This document shows, piece by piece, positions 1-11,924 of a stretch of DNA of 64,000 nt. Source of the stretch: Sinonovacula constricta (Eukaryota > Mollusca > Bivalvia > Cardiida > Solecurtidae); contig CM017561.1 of assembly GCA_007844125.1 (NCBI GenBank), forward strand, positions 59,805,450 through 59,869,449, given 5' to 3'. A program made the translations under genes and the position numbers. A model generated the notes under the pieces. It had not been told where the DNA came from. It did not search any database and was given only the letters and a program-made list of their open reading frames with translations. The stretch's first letter is position 1, and every line of letters starts with the position of its first letter.

Positions 1-1500
1 ATCGGGAACATTTTATTTTTCTGTTGATGTTTTCGTGAAGGTCGTGTCTTAATTTCATTTAACGATCACGATGAAGAAAACAATAGTGAATGTCGAACTA
101 ATGTTTCACATAATTACGACGAGCTCGTACTAAATGCAAGCGTGTGCTGCTTTCGATACAGTTTTAATGGCATATTTTCAAAGTGGTCATTTCGATGGGG
201 TGCTAGCCATATCTCGTCTTGTGTATATAATTTTTGACAAGAAAAAAGAATTATAATAAATTAGTATAAAGTATATACGATTCATAAAGTAGTACTATTA
301 TTTTTCAAACTTAGGTTTGCGAAACTGACTGAAAAAATGTGTTCTTAACATGATTACATGGCCCAACCCAAAAGATCAATAGAGTCACGATGATCAAGTC
401 TACAACATCAATCTCGTTTACATGCCAACGAAGGATTAAAGTACTAATGGTTAAACGACTTTCTGTTTAGATAAAAACTAATGAAGAATTAGATCGAACT
501 GGGAGATTCGGAAACCATCTTGTGAATCTTAGGTGCTTCATTGTTGCAATATGGTTATAAATGTTTAACAGTTGTGTTCAATAACTTCCAAACATGCATA
601 AACGCCATAAAACTCAGCAAATGTACCAGATTACTATCAATAAGATTTACATACGGGGATGTGTAGTTGGTTTTCACTGTGAGTGTATCATCAGAGTGTA
701 ATTCAATCAGTGGCGGTATTATTCAGGCATAATATGATAGCATAAATGAACTTTTTAAGCTAATCATATTTTTTAATTCTGAACTGATCACTAGTGTACA
801 TGCCTGTCCCTAATTCAGTTGAATTTTAATCTTTTAGACTGTATATCTAATTTCCTAGGTTCAAATGTTAACTGTGATGCCTATTATGCAGTCATGGTAT
901 TTTCCGGGGAAAAACAGATAAAAAGTGTTACCAGTAAGTGCTATGATAGTGCCGCCATTCATTTGTTGAAAGCCCAGTGTAATTTTAATCTATGTAAGCT
1001 TGTTTATGGTTATGTGTTACATAATCTTATGTTAAAATAACAAATACGTGGGCAAAGTTACTTATATCTCTTGGTGTATCCAGTGTTTGTTTCTTTTAAT
1101 AACGCCCAAATCTTATCTTCATTTATCGTCCAAACAGAGAAGAAGCTGTGTCATCTTAAAGTTTCCTTTATTTCGTTGTGGTGAACTTGAGAGAATGTTA
1201 ATTTGTTTCATATTGGGGATTTTTTATTTGAGGTCCAATTCGAGAAGCTGTGGAATTAATCTACTTGTATGCGTCTGTCGATTTGGTCGACAAATGTATT
1301 ACGTTTCCCCTTTTTCAACTCCCGTGCAGATAGCAGAGTCTCGTTTACTTCGTTACTAAGATGCCGGGATAGTTGAACCTAATCTCCAATACAAATCCAG
1401 ACACGTATAGTAGTTGATATTGCCAACAACGTGCGTGTATACATTTTGCTTGCAATGTAAGTTTTTAATTAATTAATTAATTTGGCTTCATCTTAAAGTG
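1..1500. other. Non-coding AT-rich DNA
   Basis: No convincing exon is seen. Short open frames near 819-1040 and 1048-1359 have no recognisable domain, no coding-like composition, and are the length expected by chance. Confidence 0.6.
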
Positions 1501-1573
1501 TTGTTGTTTTTTGTTGTTGTTTGTTGTTGTTGTTGTTGTTTGTTTTGTTGTTTTTGTTGTTGTTGTTGTTTTT
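1501..1573. repeat. (TTG)n microsatellite
   Basis: Interrupted TTG repeat of about 70 bp. The poly-Cys/Phe/Leu reading frames through it are artefacts of the repeat. Confidence 0.9.
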
Positions 1574-2728
1574 GGGGGAGGGTTTTCTTTTCTTTTTTGA
1601 CATTCGACAAAGTAATCAAATCAAAATTTTTGATAATGGCACTGTCAGATTGTCAGTCATTTTGGACGAACGGCCGCGCATTCGGTGTGATTTTCCTGAC
1701 ATTTAGGTGTCTATGGCGCCGATATTTGTGCACGCTCAAATTCGAAACTAAAGCGGTAAACGGAACAATTGCTGCTTTAAAATTTGCAAAGTTTTATTAA
1801 ATGTATAACTTAATTGTATAACTTGCTCTTTAAATGTGTAATTTCTATTTCCGTTGATCATAACAAGTTCGTCTCTGCGAACATTTGTAATAAAGAAAGA
1901 AAGAAATTAGATCTGAATTTTAAAGCAGAATTAAAAAATACACCAAAGTCTGGACAAAGTAGCTAGAAAAATCCTCCTGCATGTAATCTGTTTTCACCTT
2001 GTACATCCTATCAGGTTTGTTCAGTATATTAACATTTGACAAACATTAGAATTTGGTAAGTTTTACTTGATTTAAACCCACCATAACTTTGTCTAGTGGT
2101 ACTTCAAATTTTAATATTAGTGATAATTCTTACGGACCCTTTTTTTTTTCTCCTATCAATTCAAGTTAAAATAGTAAAACTTAGATGTGAAATCAAATCT
2201 ATTGATACGTTATCTAAATTCAACGTTCTCCTACATTCGGCAGTGTTGTTGGGTTGTTTTCGGCGTAGCTGTCTAATCATTTTTTTTGCGCTGGAGCGCG
2301 ACGCCTATACATGAAATGCTCACTGAAATTTGCACATGGGGAAAGTCTGTTGTGCGGATTTCCATAACTTGGATAAAATACTGGGCATATATAATTCGGT
2401 ACATGGAGTTCCATTTGTATTTTTATTATTATTTATTTGCATGTATTTGAATTAAAAACTGCCTGTTGCTATCTTTAATTGAATTTTAACATGTATATCA
2501 CAATTTATTTTAAATTTATCTTAATCGTTAGCGTCGCATTTGATGCTTAGCATAAACTGTTTTCTTGTACTTTTTAGAAATACCTACACAAGGTCAGCCT
2601 TGATGATTATCAAAGCGGTCTTTGGCAGACAGTACCAATTTAATCAGTATACTCATTAAGACTGTGTTAACACAAGACTCGCACCAGCCAACGATATGTC
2701 CACTATGTGCGTCTTTCCGCAAGTAGGA
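1574..2728. other. Non-coding stretch, nothing recognised
   Basis: AT-rich sequence without a supported exon, RNA gene or repeat that I recognise. Confidence 0.55.
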
Positions 2729-2739
2729 TCCAATAGGAT

Positions 2740-2916
2740 TGCGGAACGGGAGGTCGCGGGTTCAAACCCCGGCCGGGTAAAACCAAAGACTTTAAAGTTG
2801 GTAGTAGTGGCTTCCTTCCTAACGCTCGGCGCTAAGGGGACAGTGACTCGTCGGTGTTAGTATAATGGACCTGTGCAATTATGATAGAAATGTCGCTGCA
2901 CAGTATCGGCAATAAT
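2740..2916 (+). mobile_element. tRNA-derived SINE (family A), 5'-truncated, with target-site duplication
   Basis: The copy carries the Pol III B-box GGTTCAAACCCC and the tail found in two other copies here (near 44558 and 50735), ending in a block with ATGATAGAAATGTCGCTGCA. The A-box half of the tRNA head is missing. It is flanked by an 11-bp direct repeat TCCAATAGGAT at 2729-2739 and 2917-2927, the mark of L1/R2-style target-primed insertion. The middle is shorter than in the other copies. Confidence 0.85.
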
Positions 2917-3194
2917 TCCAATAGGATAAGCAGCTTTTAAACTCGTTCCTCTGTGGTGAATGCATCACTACTGTTACCGTCCCACCAAATCGGCCAGCAG
3001 ACTGAAAAAAACACGCTTATATCATTTTTGCTTGATAAGAAATTTTAATATTTGGAAATACTGGTTTCAATTTGAAAATGACATGTTTCTTTTTGCATTA
3101 TTGTTTTATTAAACATGTGTTTTGTAAATAACTAACAGATATTATTTAGTTGTGCTGTGTTTTTTTCTAGTTTTTTTTTTCAGACACAGTTAGC

Positions 3195-3195
3195 T

Positions 3196-3234
<39 letters not shown>

Positions 3235-3237
3235 TTT
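3195..3237. repeat. (TTTA)n microsatellite at the 5' edge of the retrotransposon remnant
   Basis: About ten TTTA units directly before the first retrotransposon-like codons. A related TTAA/TTTA tract follows the remnant at 5494-5550. Confidence 0.9.
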
Positions 3238-3250
3238 CGCTGTCCTTGCC

Positions 3251-5225
3251 ATGGGACTGACATCGTTCCTAACAGACAACGCCTACATCAACACATCTGT
3301 CCAAAAGGGAGGAGTTCCTGGTTTCTCCGGCTGTGTAGAACACACAAGCGCCATCACTCAGCTGATACGAGAGGCAAAGTCTGGTAAGGAGGACCTGACG
3401 GTATACTGGCTCGATTTAGCCGACGCCTATGGCTCTATACCACAGCAGCTTATCTACACAGCTCTCCAGCACTACCATGTTGATAGTCATGTCCAGAAAA
3501 TCATCAGCAGCTATATGGATGGCATTAAACTCCGCTTTAGTGTTGGTGACCGGCTGACTAACTGGCAGAAGTTGGAAAATGGCATTGTTGCTGGATACAC
3601 AGTCTATGTGGTGCTCTTCATTATGGGGGTGAATCTACTGATTAACGCAGTTCAAAGAGAGACCCGAGGGCCTAAGACAGAATCAGGAATCCACCTTCCA
3701 TCTAGTCGTGGCTTCATGGACGACCTTACGCTGACAACAGTATCACACGTCCAGGCTAGGTGGATGCTGACAGCCCTGACAGAGGTCGCTTCATGGGCCA
3801 GAATGAGGTTCAAAGCAGCGAAGTTCAGGTCGCTCATCATCAAGAAGGGCAAGACGACATAGAGATTCAAACTCCAGGTACAGAACGAGGAGATACCCTC
3901 TATAGTGGAGAATCCAAAAAAGTGCTTGAGCAATTGGTCTGACGCAAGTTTGAATGACAGGGACAACGTCAGAAAGCTTAAGAACCAGGTGGAGGACGGC
4001 TTGAAGAAGATAGACCGATGTGGACTACCTGGGAAGTTCAAGACCTGGCTTTATCAGCATGTTCTGTTGCCAATGCTGATTTGGCCAATGATGCTGTACG
4101 ATATACCTAGCACAGCGGCGGAAGCCCTGGAGAGACTCACCAGCCGACACCTCAGAAAGTGGTTAGGAATACCACCCAGGTTCACCAGTATTGGATTGTA
4201 TGGCAAGAGCAACAAACTACAGCTCTCACTATCTTCACTGGTAGAAGAATTCAAGACAGCAAATACAAGACTGGTGTTAAATGTTAGAGACTCTCCTGAC
4301 GAGTTCATCAGTGGGGCAGGGATTGTAACACGTTCCGGCAGAAAATGGTCAGCACAAAGTCAGTTAGCTAGGCAGAGAGCACACTGAAGCACAGAGACAT
4401 TGTCGGGATAACTGCGGTCGGACGCCAACGCATTGGTGCCACGAATACTGTCCTCTGGAGTAGGTCAGACCAGAAGGAAAGACGTGCCATGATCCAGTCA
4501 GAAGTCAGGCGGACAGAGGAACATGCAAGACAAGCGAAGGCAGTGGAAATGGGAGCACAGGGGGCATGGACCACATGGAACACCACAGACAGGAAGTTGA
4601 CCTGGGGAGATATGTGGAAGTATGAACCACTAAGGTTGCCATTCCTACTCAGGTCTGTCTATGACCTCCTACCATCTCCAGCTAACCTCTCCCAGTGGGG
4701 ACTTATTGATGACCCCCAAGTGTAGCCGTTGTGACAAACCAGGCACACTATAGCATGTTCTCTCCTCATGTTCTACATCACTGACGGATGGAAGATATAG
4801 AAGGAGACATGACACAGTCTTTAGAGAGTTGGCTGACTGGCTAGAGACAGAAAGAAAAAAGGAGCGGAGTACCCCTCAACATGGACAAGTGTCTTTCATC
4901 AAAGCGGGAGAAACGAGAGGAGGAAAACAGCAGGCATCGATCCTGGATGGTATAACTTTGTGGAATATGGAAGTTGACCTTGGAAAAAGACTTGTTAGTC
5001 CAGACTACCCTAAGACCAGATATTGTACTTTGGTCAAGGACTGGGAAGAAGCTCATTGTCATTGAGCTGATAGTGCCATGGGAGGCAAGATGTGAGGAGG
5101 CTTATGAGCGGAAAAGAGCGAAGTATACCGAGCTCATGGAAATTTGTAGAAAACAGGGTTGGCATACTTGGCTGTTTCCCGTGGAAGTAGGCGTTAGGGG
5201 GTTTGCGCCCAGTATAGACTGGTGA
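3251..5225 (+). pseudogene. Decayed non-LTR retrotransposon, reverse transcriptase plus restriction-like endonuclease (R2/NeSL type)
   Basis: Reading-frame pieces in one orientation follow the order expected of an RLE-class LINE. The first (3251-3862) holds reverse-transcriptase blocks: motif A region LDLADAYGSIP and the catalytic FMDD box (the YxDD motif). A second piece (3905-4387) fits the thumb region. A third (about 4389-4725) leads into a CCHC zinc knuckle near 4719-4775 (C-x2-C...H-x4-C) interrupted by a TAG. The last (about 4829-5225) carries the PD-(D/E)xK-like endonuclease: RPDIVLW, then IELIVPWE, then AYERKRAKY. The N-terminal DNA-binding part is absent and the coding is broken by several frameshifts and stops, so this is a dead 5'-truncated copy. 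Family-level placement (R2, NeSL, Hero) is not resolved by eye. Confidence 0.85.
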
Positions 5226-5493
5226 CAGCAGTTGGAACTACTGGCAGGGATAGAAGGAAGACTGAGCCAAGCTGCAGAGCGTGCGTCCAGCTGGTTGTGG
5301 ATTAGAAGGATGGATAAGAGCTGGAAGCCATCAACCAACACACAGTGACTGATCACCACTGTGGGCCCACCCGCTACTATAGAGTGTTCATGAATTAATG
5401 GGCCGAAACACTCAGCGGGCTTCGTGCTGACGATGTTGATTGATAAGCTGTCAACAGACAACGGCAGGAACTGATACAGACTGTATTACACAC

Positions 5494-5562
5494 ATTTATT
5501 AATTAATTAATTTATTTATTTATTTACTTATTTACTTATTTATTTATTTAGTAGAAGTAGTA

Positions 5563-5634
<72 letters not shown>

Positions 5635-5635
5635 C
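5494..5635. repeat. TTAA/TTTA tract followed by (GTA)n microsatellite
   Basis: The TTTA-rich tract (to about 5550) probably includes the 3' tail of the retrotransposon. It runs into roughly 80 bp of GTA repeat. Confidence 0.85.
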
Positions 5636-6030
5636 CAGGGGCGTGCCTGGGCTTACGCACTTACGCATGTGCGTACAGTTGCTTCCGAAAATTAAAAAAA
5701 TAAAAACGCCTAAAAGCGAATTTAAATCGTCGCCTAACCCGGGTTAGGCAATACCAGTTAATTGTCTTTATTATTTAAATCCATGTAATTTAAACATTTT
5801 TCTAATTCTACACAATCTTCAACAATCCAACTTGACGTATTTCTGTCTCTTCCTGCTTCTAAGACAATTCTTTGTTCTAGACAGTGAGAGTACCAGCCAC
5901 TCCCCCCCCCCCCCACCCCCGAATGCATCTATGGCGTTCTATGGAAAAAATCCGGATGTGGGGTGGGGGCACGCCCCCGGACTCCCTAGGAATAGTGCGT
6001 ATACTCAAAAGTCGCCATGGCACGCCCCTG
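5636..6030. mobile_element. hAT-type MITE inserted in a GTA/GCA microsatellite
   Basis: The ends are inverted: CAGGGGCGTGCC on the left and GGCACGCCCCTG on the right (12 of 12). The flanking 8-mers are GTAGTAGC and GTAGCAGC, 7 of 8 identical, as expected of an 8-bp hAT target duplication inside a trinucleotide repeat. No transposase is encoded, so movement would depend on an autonomous hAT such as the relative at 46679-50238. Confidence 0.8.
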
Positions 6031-6061
6031 GTAGCAGCAGCAGCAGCAGCAGCAGCAGTAG
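6031..6061. repeat. (GCA)n microsatellite
   Basis: Continuation of the trinucleotide repeat on the far side of the MITE, drifted from GTA to GCA. Confidence 0.85.
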
Positions 6062-6649
6062 TTTTGTTTTGTTTTAATTCTCTACAATAATGAAAAACAT
6101 AAGCAAGTATGCACTGTCATTTTTGGTTAGGAGTTAAATATAACGTGAGTTTTATTTGGATATAGTAAGTAAACTGTGTTTAAACAGTATAACTCTAACA
6201 GTTTTAACTCTAACGCGAGAATGTGCAAGGTATTTATGATTTCTGGCTAACATTTAAAGTCACCAAGTTACAAACTAATATAGTTTGAAATAAAAGTTAA
6301 GCATTATTTTAAAAACATGAATGAAAATTATAGTCTTAACCGTTGACCTTAAACTGTTTAACGTAGTATAGTGATATAAAATTCGTGTGCAAGGGAGAGC
6401 ACTGTAAAAGTTTTTGTCAGAGTGCAAAATATGGTTTTGTCCCTTGTTCATTGCACAAAGAAAGCGGCAAATCTGCTATTAAATAACTAAATCACTGCAT
6501 TCCACATTTTTGCAGGCACATTGTTTCGTTTAACAGTTCATGAAGAGTTTTGTGATAAATGATAGAGCATTGTAGTAATTTAAAATATTAGTGAATGTAT
6601 CCTTAAAATGTCGTAAAGTGGTATTCTCACTTTGTGGTAATGTAGACGT
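6062..6649. other. Upstream region of BICD, no exon seen
   Basis: AT-rich intergenic sequence between the microsatellite and the presumed BICD promoter. No recognisable element. Confidence 0.5.
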
Positions 6650-6676
6650 GTCACGTGACAACAATACTATTTGCAT
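6650..6676 (+). promoter_or_regulatory. Candidate BICD promoter motifs: E-box palindrome and octamer
   Basis: A perfect palindrome GTCACGTGAC (bHLH-Zip E-box of USF/MITF/TFEB type) at 6650-6659 is followed by an ATTTGCAT POU octamer at 6669-6676. They lie about 100-130 bp before the BICD start codon at 6778. No clear TATA box is seen. Function is inferred from motif and position only. Confidence 0.4.
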
Positions 6677-6777
6677 AAATTAAAGATGGAAGATCACTAA
6701 TGAAATAATTTAGAATTCATATCCATCCGTACAGGATTTTCTTGATTTTCGCATCGTTTCTTTACTTTTTCGGCAAA

Positions 6778-9700
6778 ATGTCCGACTCGAACGTTTCTTC
6801 GATGAATATGGAAGAACTTCGGGCCGAGATCGGGCGTCTGCAGCTGGAATTAGCTGAGACGAATCAAGAAAAAATCCGAGCTGCAGAATACGGATTGGCC
6901 GTCCTTGAAGAGAAGCATCTGTTAGAAACACAGATAGAAGAACTTGAAGCCGCTCAAGAGACCATTAAAGTAGAGCTTGAACAAGCCAAAGAGGTATGAT
7001 TTTTGTTAATTTTTTACTAAACTTTAATGCTAAGAAAAATTCTTCATTATTATTTTCGCAACACCTAAAACGTCTCATCAAGATATTGTAGATATAAAGT
7101 TACTGACCATACTTGTGTTTTGCTTTGGTTCATTATGTTACTCTCATTTTAGTTTAAACCATTTCATACTTAGGAAAACAAGATGATCTGAAACAAATTG
7201 CCCTCGACTGCCTGAAGCCTGGTTGGAACCAGTACACATGTACTGAGAACCTGGAATAATTTGTAGTTTTTCACTTGAACTAATGCTGTATGGTAAAGTT
7301 TTGGGTTCGAACCCAGGACCCTTTGACCTGCAGTTCAATGTCTTTACCACTTGCAGGGTTGTCATTAGGAGGCGTCTGGTGGCCGATTTGACCGTCTCAA
7401 ATGAAAATCGGGCCGCCTCAAATTTGAAAAAAAAAAAGAAAGTTAATCAAGAGCATGCCCCTGGACCCCCTAGCAATGCTTCACACCTTCGGCGCTTGCA
7501 TAGCCAAGCCTCCTCAAAAGTTAATTGAGCCTGCTCAAAATATTTAAAATGACAACCCTGCACTTGTCAGTTATGCTTAGATACATGATATAGATCTGCT
7601 ACTAGGGCTGTCACAGTATACCCATATATATGCAATATGGGGTAAAGTCAATACAATACCTCGATACACAATGAACATACCTTTTTTTATATTTTGTAAA
7701 CTATGCTGCCAGCATTTTGTGCATCCAAAGTCAATGATGCTCGTACTATAGAATATTGATCCCCGATTACTAAATGAAATTTTGAAAATGTAATCTGATG
7801 TTAAAATACATGGTAGGGGAGCAGGGATCATCCTACCGGGTGATTCGGGTGAAATCGTCTCTCACTTCGCCTATTTCATACATAAAAGCGAAATCGAAAT
7901 CGCCTTCAATTTTGATTGTAAACACAGGGTGTTTGGTTGACCCCAGCTCCCAGGTTTTGATGCATGAAAATTCAGAAATACCCCTAATGGACGCACATCA
8001 ATAAAGCGGTGGGGGTCATTTTCACCCGTGACAATTTCTACCCGTGCGTCGGTCAAAATCCCCTACAGCTTCATAAAAAGCGAGAAAAGACGACAATGGG
8101 CAGAGTCTGCATATTAATGAGAACAGATTCACACAGGCACACACACACACACACGCGCGCATCGATTACCTTTTGCTAGGAGAAAAACAATACAGTAGGC
8201 AGAGCCTGCATAGTTAATAAAAAACAGGTGCTCTTATTCTGCCGATGACACGTTTGCTCGTGTGCGCGGCTAATTTCAATATGGCGTTTTGAAAGAGGTG
8301 TAGAAAAGTAATAAATCTTAATTGATCGGCATCGGTTTACTCGTAAAACATGTTTGTAGCATCCTGATGCATTGGAAGCAATTAAGGACGACTGTAGGCA
8401 TTGTATAATTACTTGATTGGGCCACCTAAATGTGTGATTACTGCAAAGGAGCGAAGCAGTACGTGCGAGTATAATTTGATTTGACAGCTATTTAAAACTA
8501 TGCACACTAATACAAAAAAACTTTGATCGTATCTACAAAAGATGTACTTGTTACTTGAATGGTTGAAATTATGGCTTAAAAATGCTTGTTTGACGTTTTG
8601 ATATTTCAAAATTAGTTTTGGACACAGACTACAGTTTGACACAGTACATTTTGTACTGAAAACCAGGTTCTTGTTGTCTTGCCTGATGGTGCCTTTAGAT
8701 ATATTACAAAGTTTGTATAAATGTACATATGATATTGTACTTATTTATTGCATATTGTTATTCTGAGAAGTTTTAGTCCTGATAGAAGTCTGTATGCTTG
8801 ATGCTTAAGACAAAGTTCTGCTTTATCCTTTATAAACATGACTTCATAGATACATGTAGGTATTGCCCACAGGGTTTTGTTATGGTGTACATAGTGTATG
8901 CATATTCCATATGTTGCATTTTTGTTGGATGGGGTAAAAATGTTATATTATTAAAGTTCTCAAACTGTTCAGATGCTGTTTTGTTGTTGTAGTGAAGTCA
9001 GTTCATAGATATGTAAAAACATGTAAAAGGGGAATGAATATTGGAATGGCAAAGCAACTAGCTGGCTACAAATCAACAGAATTAGATAATACTAAAGATG
9101 AGTTTAGCATGAAGAAAGATGTACATATTAAATGGCATATTGTTTTTTTTTTTGGATAAGTACAGACAACAAATGCAACAAAACAACACATACACCTTTA
9201 ATTAAACTAATAAAGATATATAAACATTGAAACTTGAATTTATTGGAATTAAAATTAACTAAAGGTAGACACATTATTATAGGATAGTTCATTGCAGAAT
9301 ACTGAATACTTAGAACATTATCATTGCCTTTTGTTCGGCAGTTCAATCGGCCTGCAAACGGCAATAAACTGACACTTTGCATCCATGGCAATTTTATTGT
9401 GTCCTGGACACAGGATGCAGAGGTAAAAAAATCACTGCTCGGTAACAACCATTTATGGTCACCTTCCGTCAAAATATTTAACAGTTGTGACTTTTATTGT
9501 GAACCCCTTGATCTGCAAGTGGCCATATGAAGGCAGCAAGATTTGTTCACTGGCTAATTTTCGATTTCTATCTTTGTGTAGCCAGCCTTTAGGTCTTTTA
9601 TGCTGCACCTATGTTTTGTAAATATGTAATAAGTCTTTTTTATGCCTTTCAGGCCCTGAGTAAGCATCAAGTTACGTTTCGGAAGCAGCATGAGAGTGGC

Positions 9701-11924
9701 ATCAATTTGGAGGAGTCCATCCTTCATGAGACGGCCTCCAGAGAGCAAGGTTTCCGTGAAAACATCATTGACCTTGAGAATGAGCTCAAGAACTGTAAGC
9801 AAGCTCTGGAGAGACTTACTTCAGAGCACACGGCAGTGTCAACATTGGCTCAGGAACTTCAGACAAAGTGTGAGTCACTGGAGGAGCAGAGGAAACAGCT
9901 GAAAAGTGAACTGAGAGAGTTTAAGATCAGAGAAAACAGGAATATTCAAGATTACTCAGAGCTAGAGGAGGAAAATTGCTCTCTTCAGAAACAGGTGTCT
10001 ATCTTGAAGCAAGGCCAGATTGAGTATGAAGGGCTGAAACACGAGAAGAAGAGGTTGGAGGAAGATCTGGATGATCTTAACATGCAGTTGGATGAGAGTG
10101 TAAATCTAAAGAAGATAGTTGAAAAAAATCTTGAGGAGGCCTTAAATGCATTGCAAGTTGAGAGAGAACAGAAGCATGCACTTAAAAAAGAGCTTGACAC
10201 AAGGTTGTCACAAGAGTCCATGTTTAACCTAAGTAACCTTGCTCAGCTTGGTGGTTTAAATGATGCACTAAGGCTGCCTCATCATGAAGAAGAAGATGAA
10301 GACCACGATGGTAATCCAGCTTTAAAAAGAGTGGAAGCTGACACAGAAGGGAAGCAACACAACTCCCCACAGACAAGAAGAGGTCCCGGAAAGGTTAATG
10401 ATATTCTAAGTGAAATTCAGGAAAATGAAGTGAAAAAACTTGAGCAGTTGCTGGAACAAAGTGAAGATGAAAAAAGCCAACTTCAGAATGCATTAGATGA
10501 AGCTAAGAAATTAATCGAAGACACTCAGAAGGACCTTGTTGAACAAAAAGAAAGAGCTGATCAATTGAAGGCTCATATAACATCAGTTATGAATCTAAAT
10601 GGCAGTTTAGCATCCACTCCTGAAGAAAAAGAACCAGATTACCTTGATAAACAAATAGAGAATGAATCTGATGAAGAAAAGAGAGCCTTGTTAGAAATGA
10701 AGAAAAATCTGCTTCTTAATGAACAGAAATATTCCTCGGCTTTGAAGCATATCAGTGGACTGCAGTCTGAGATCAGCAGATTGCAGGACAAGAATGACCA
10801 TGGTGGACAAAGTGATCCAGCGATTACTGAGGCACTGAGCCAACTCCAATCTAAATGCTCTCAGTATGAAGATGTCATCAAAGACCTTGAGAAAGATCTG
10901 CAAAGCATGACAAAGATTGCCGGTGAATCTCAGGGTGCCCTCAACAACAATCAAGAAGAGATGATGAAGGTGTCAGAAGAACTGGCACAGCTATACCACC
11001 TTGTGTGTGAAGTCAGTGGAGAAACACCAAGCAGAGTGATGTTGGAGCATGCCAATGCTGTTGGCAAACTTAGCAAGTCTGATTCCAGGGAAAACTAGTG
11101 AAGAACCACACGAGAAAGATGCTGATGAAGCTAAAGAAAAACCAGAGTCTTCACCAATCAGAAAGAAGAAGTCAAAGTCTAAGAAATCAGCAATGGAAGC
11201 ATATGAGAAGACCGTTAAAGCTGATGCGGTTTCATGTACCAAGTTGTCTGAAACTATCCTGGATCAGTCTAAGCACTTGAAGAAGTCTGTTGAACATCTG
11301 ATGGAGGTTTCAAGAAATAGGACAGGTGATACAGAACAGACTGATAGCCAGGAAATGCAGGAACAGATTGTCAAGCTGAAGGCTATGTTGTCCACCAAGA
11401 GAGAGCAGATCGCTACTCTTCGCAGTGTCTTGAAAGCCAACAAATCCACTGCAGAGTTTGCACTGGCCAATCTGAAACAGAAGTATGAGAACGAGAAGGT
11501 GATTGTGACAGAAACCATGATGAAGTTGAGGAATGAGCTGAAGGCTTTGAAGGAAGATGCTGCAACTTTTGCATCGCTGCGTGCCATGTTTGCCCAGCGC
11601 TGTGATGAATATGTGACACAGCTGGATGAGAATCAGAGACAGCTTGCCGCGGCTGAGGAAGAGAAGAAGACCCTGAACTCTCTCTTGAGAATGGCCATTC
11701 AACAGAAGTTGCAACTCACTCAGAGACTTGAAGACTTAGAGTTTGATCGTGAGAGGAGAAACATGCGACGCCCGAATGGTGGGGGCAGGAATAAGCCTGG
11801 TGCTTCCAAAGTAAGTCACTACAACTCAAATGACGAACCTTCCTATAGCGGGCGGTATGGGGGAGGTCGACACCAAAACTATCAATCTCACCATAACCAA
11901 TCATACACGAGACGTGACTATTAG
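6778..11924 (+). CDS. BICD: Bicaudal D family dynein-dynactin cargo adaptor (two exons, apparent frameshift)
   Basis: Exon 1 is 6778-6993 (ATG after GGCAAA, then AAAGAG|GTATGA). Exon 2 starts at 9653 after TGCCTTTCAG, phase 0. The product is almost entirely coiled coil, about 825 residues, the usual BICD length. The N-terminal coiled coil has the dynein light-intermediate-chain-binding AAxxG box (AAEYG, residues 35-39) and DYSELEEEN and [11 protein letters not shown] blocks typical of CC1. The C-terminal coiled coil ([58 protein letters not shown]) is the cargo-binding domain that in relatives binds Rab6, Nup358 or Egalitarian. The frame opening at 9653 ends at TAG 11096-11098. The C-terminal domain continues in the +1 frame from about 11091 to TAG 11922-11924. 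The switch lies in a poorly conserved linker beside GGGAAAA at 11088-11094, so a one-base error or a real lesion is likely. The final Gly/Arg/Asn/His-rich tail follows a good splice donor (AAA|GTAAGT at 11810/11811) and may be an alternative end. Confidence 0.93.
7354..7560. mobile_element. Short hAT-like MITE in BICD intron 1
   Basis: A 207-bp element with inverted ends CAGGGTTGTCATT and AATGACAACCCTG (13 bp, perfect). It is flanked by a direct repeat CACTTG at 7348-7353 and 7561-7566. The interior holds GCCGCCTCAA-type motifs and the phrase GCATGCCCCTGGACCCCCTAG, which recurs near 50152 in the large hAT element. No coding capacity. Confidence 0.8.
8131..8160. repeat. (CA)n microsatellite
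   Basis: Short CA repeat ending in CGCGCG, within BICD intron 1. Confidence 0.85.

Larger units (their letters stand above)
6994..9652 (+). other. Intron 1 of BICD
   Basis: A GT-AG intron of 2,659 bp joining phase-0 exons, confirmed by uninterrupted family similarity across the junction (ending EQAKE, resuming ALSKHQ). It contains a hAT MITE (7354-7560), a CA repeat (8131-8160) and no other exon I can support. Confidence 0.85.

Noticed and set aside
1498..1800. 100-codon Cys/Phe-rich frame
   Set aside because: It is a translation of the TTG microsatellite.
5832..6090. Two short frames over the MITE and GCA repeat
   Set aside because: They come from the hAT MITE and the trinucleotide repeat.
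6742..6777. Upstream extension of the BICD start (12 codons)
   Set aside because: It begins with TTG. The ATG at 6778 with GGCAAA context gives the family-like N-terminus.
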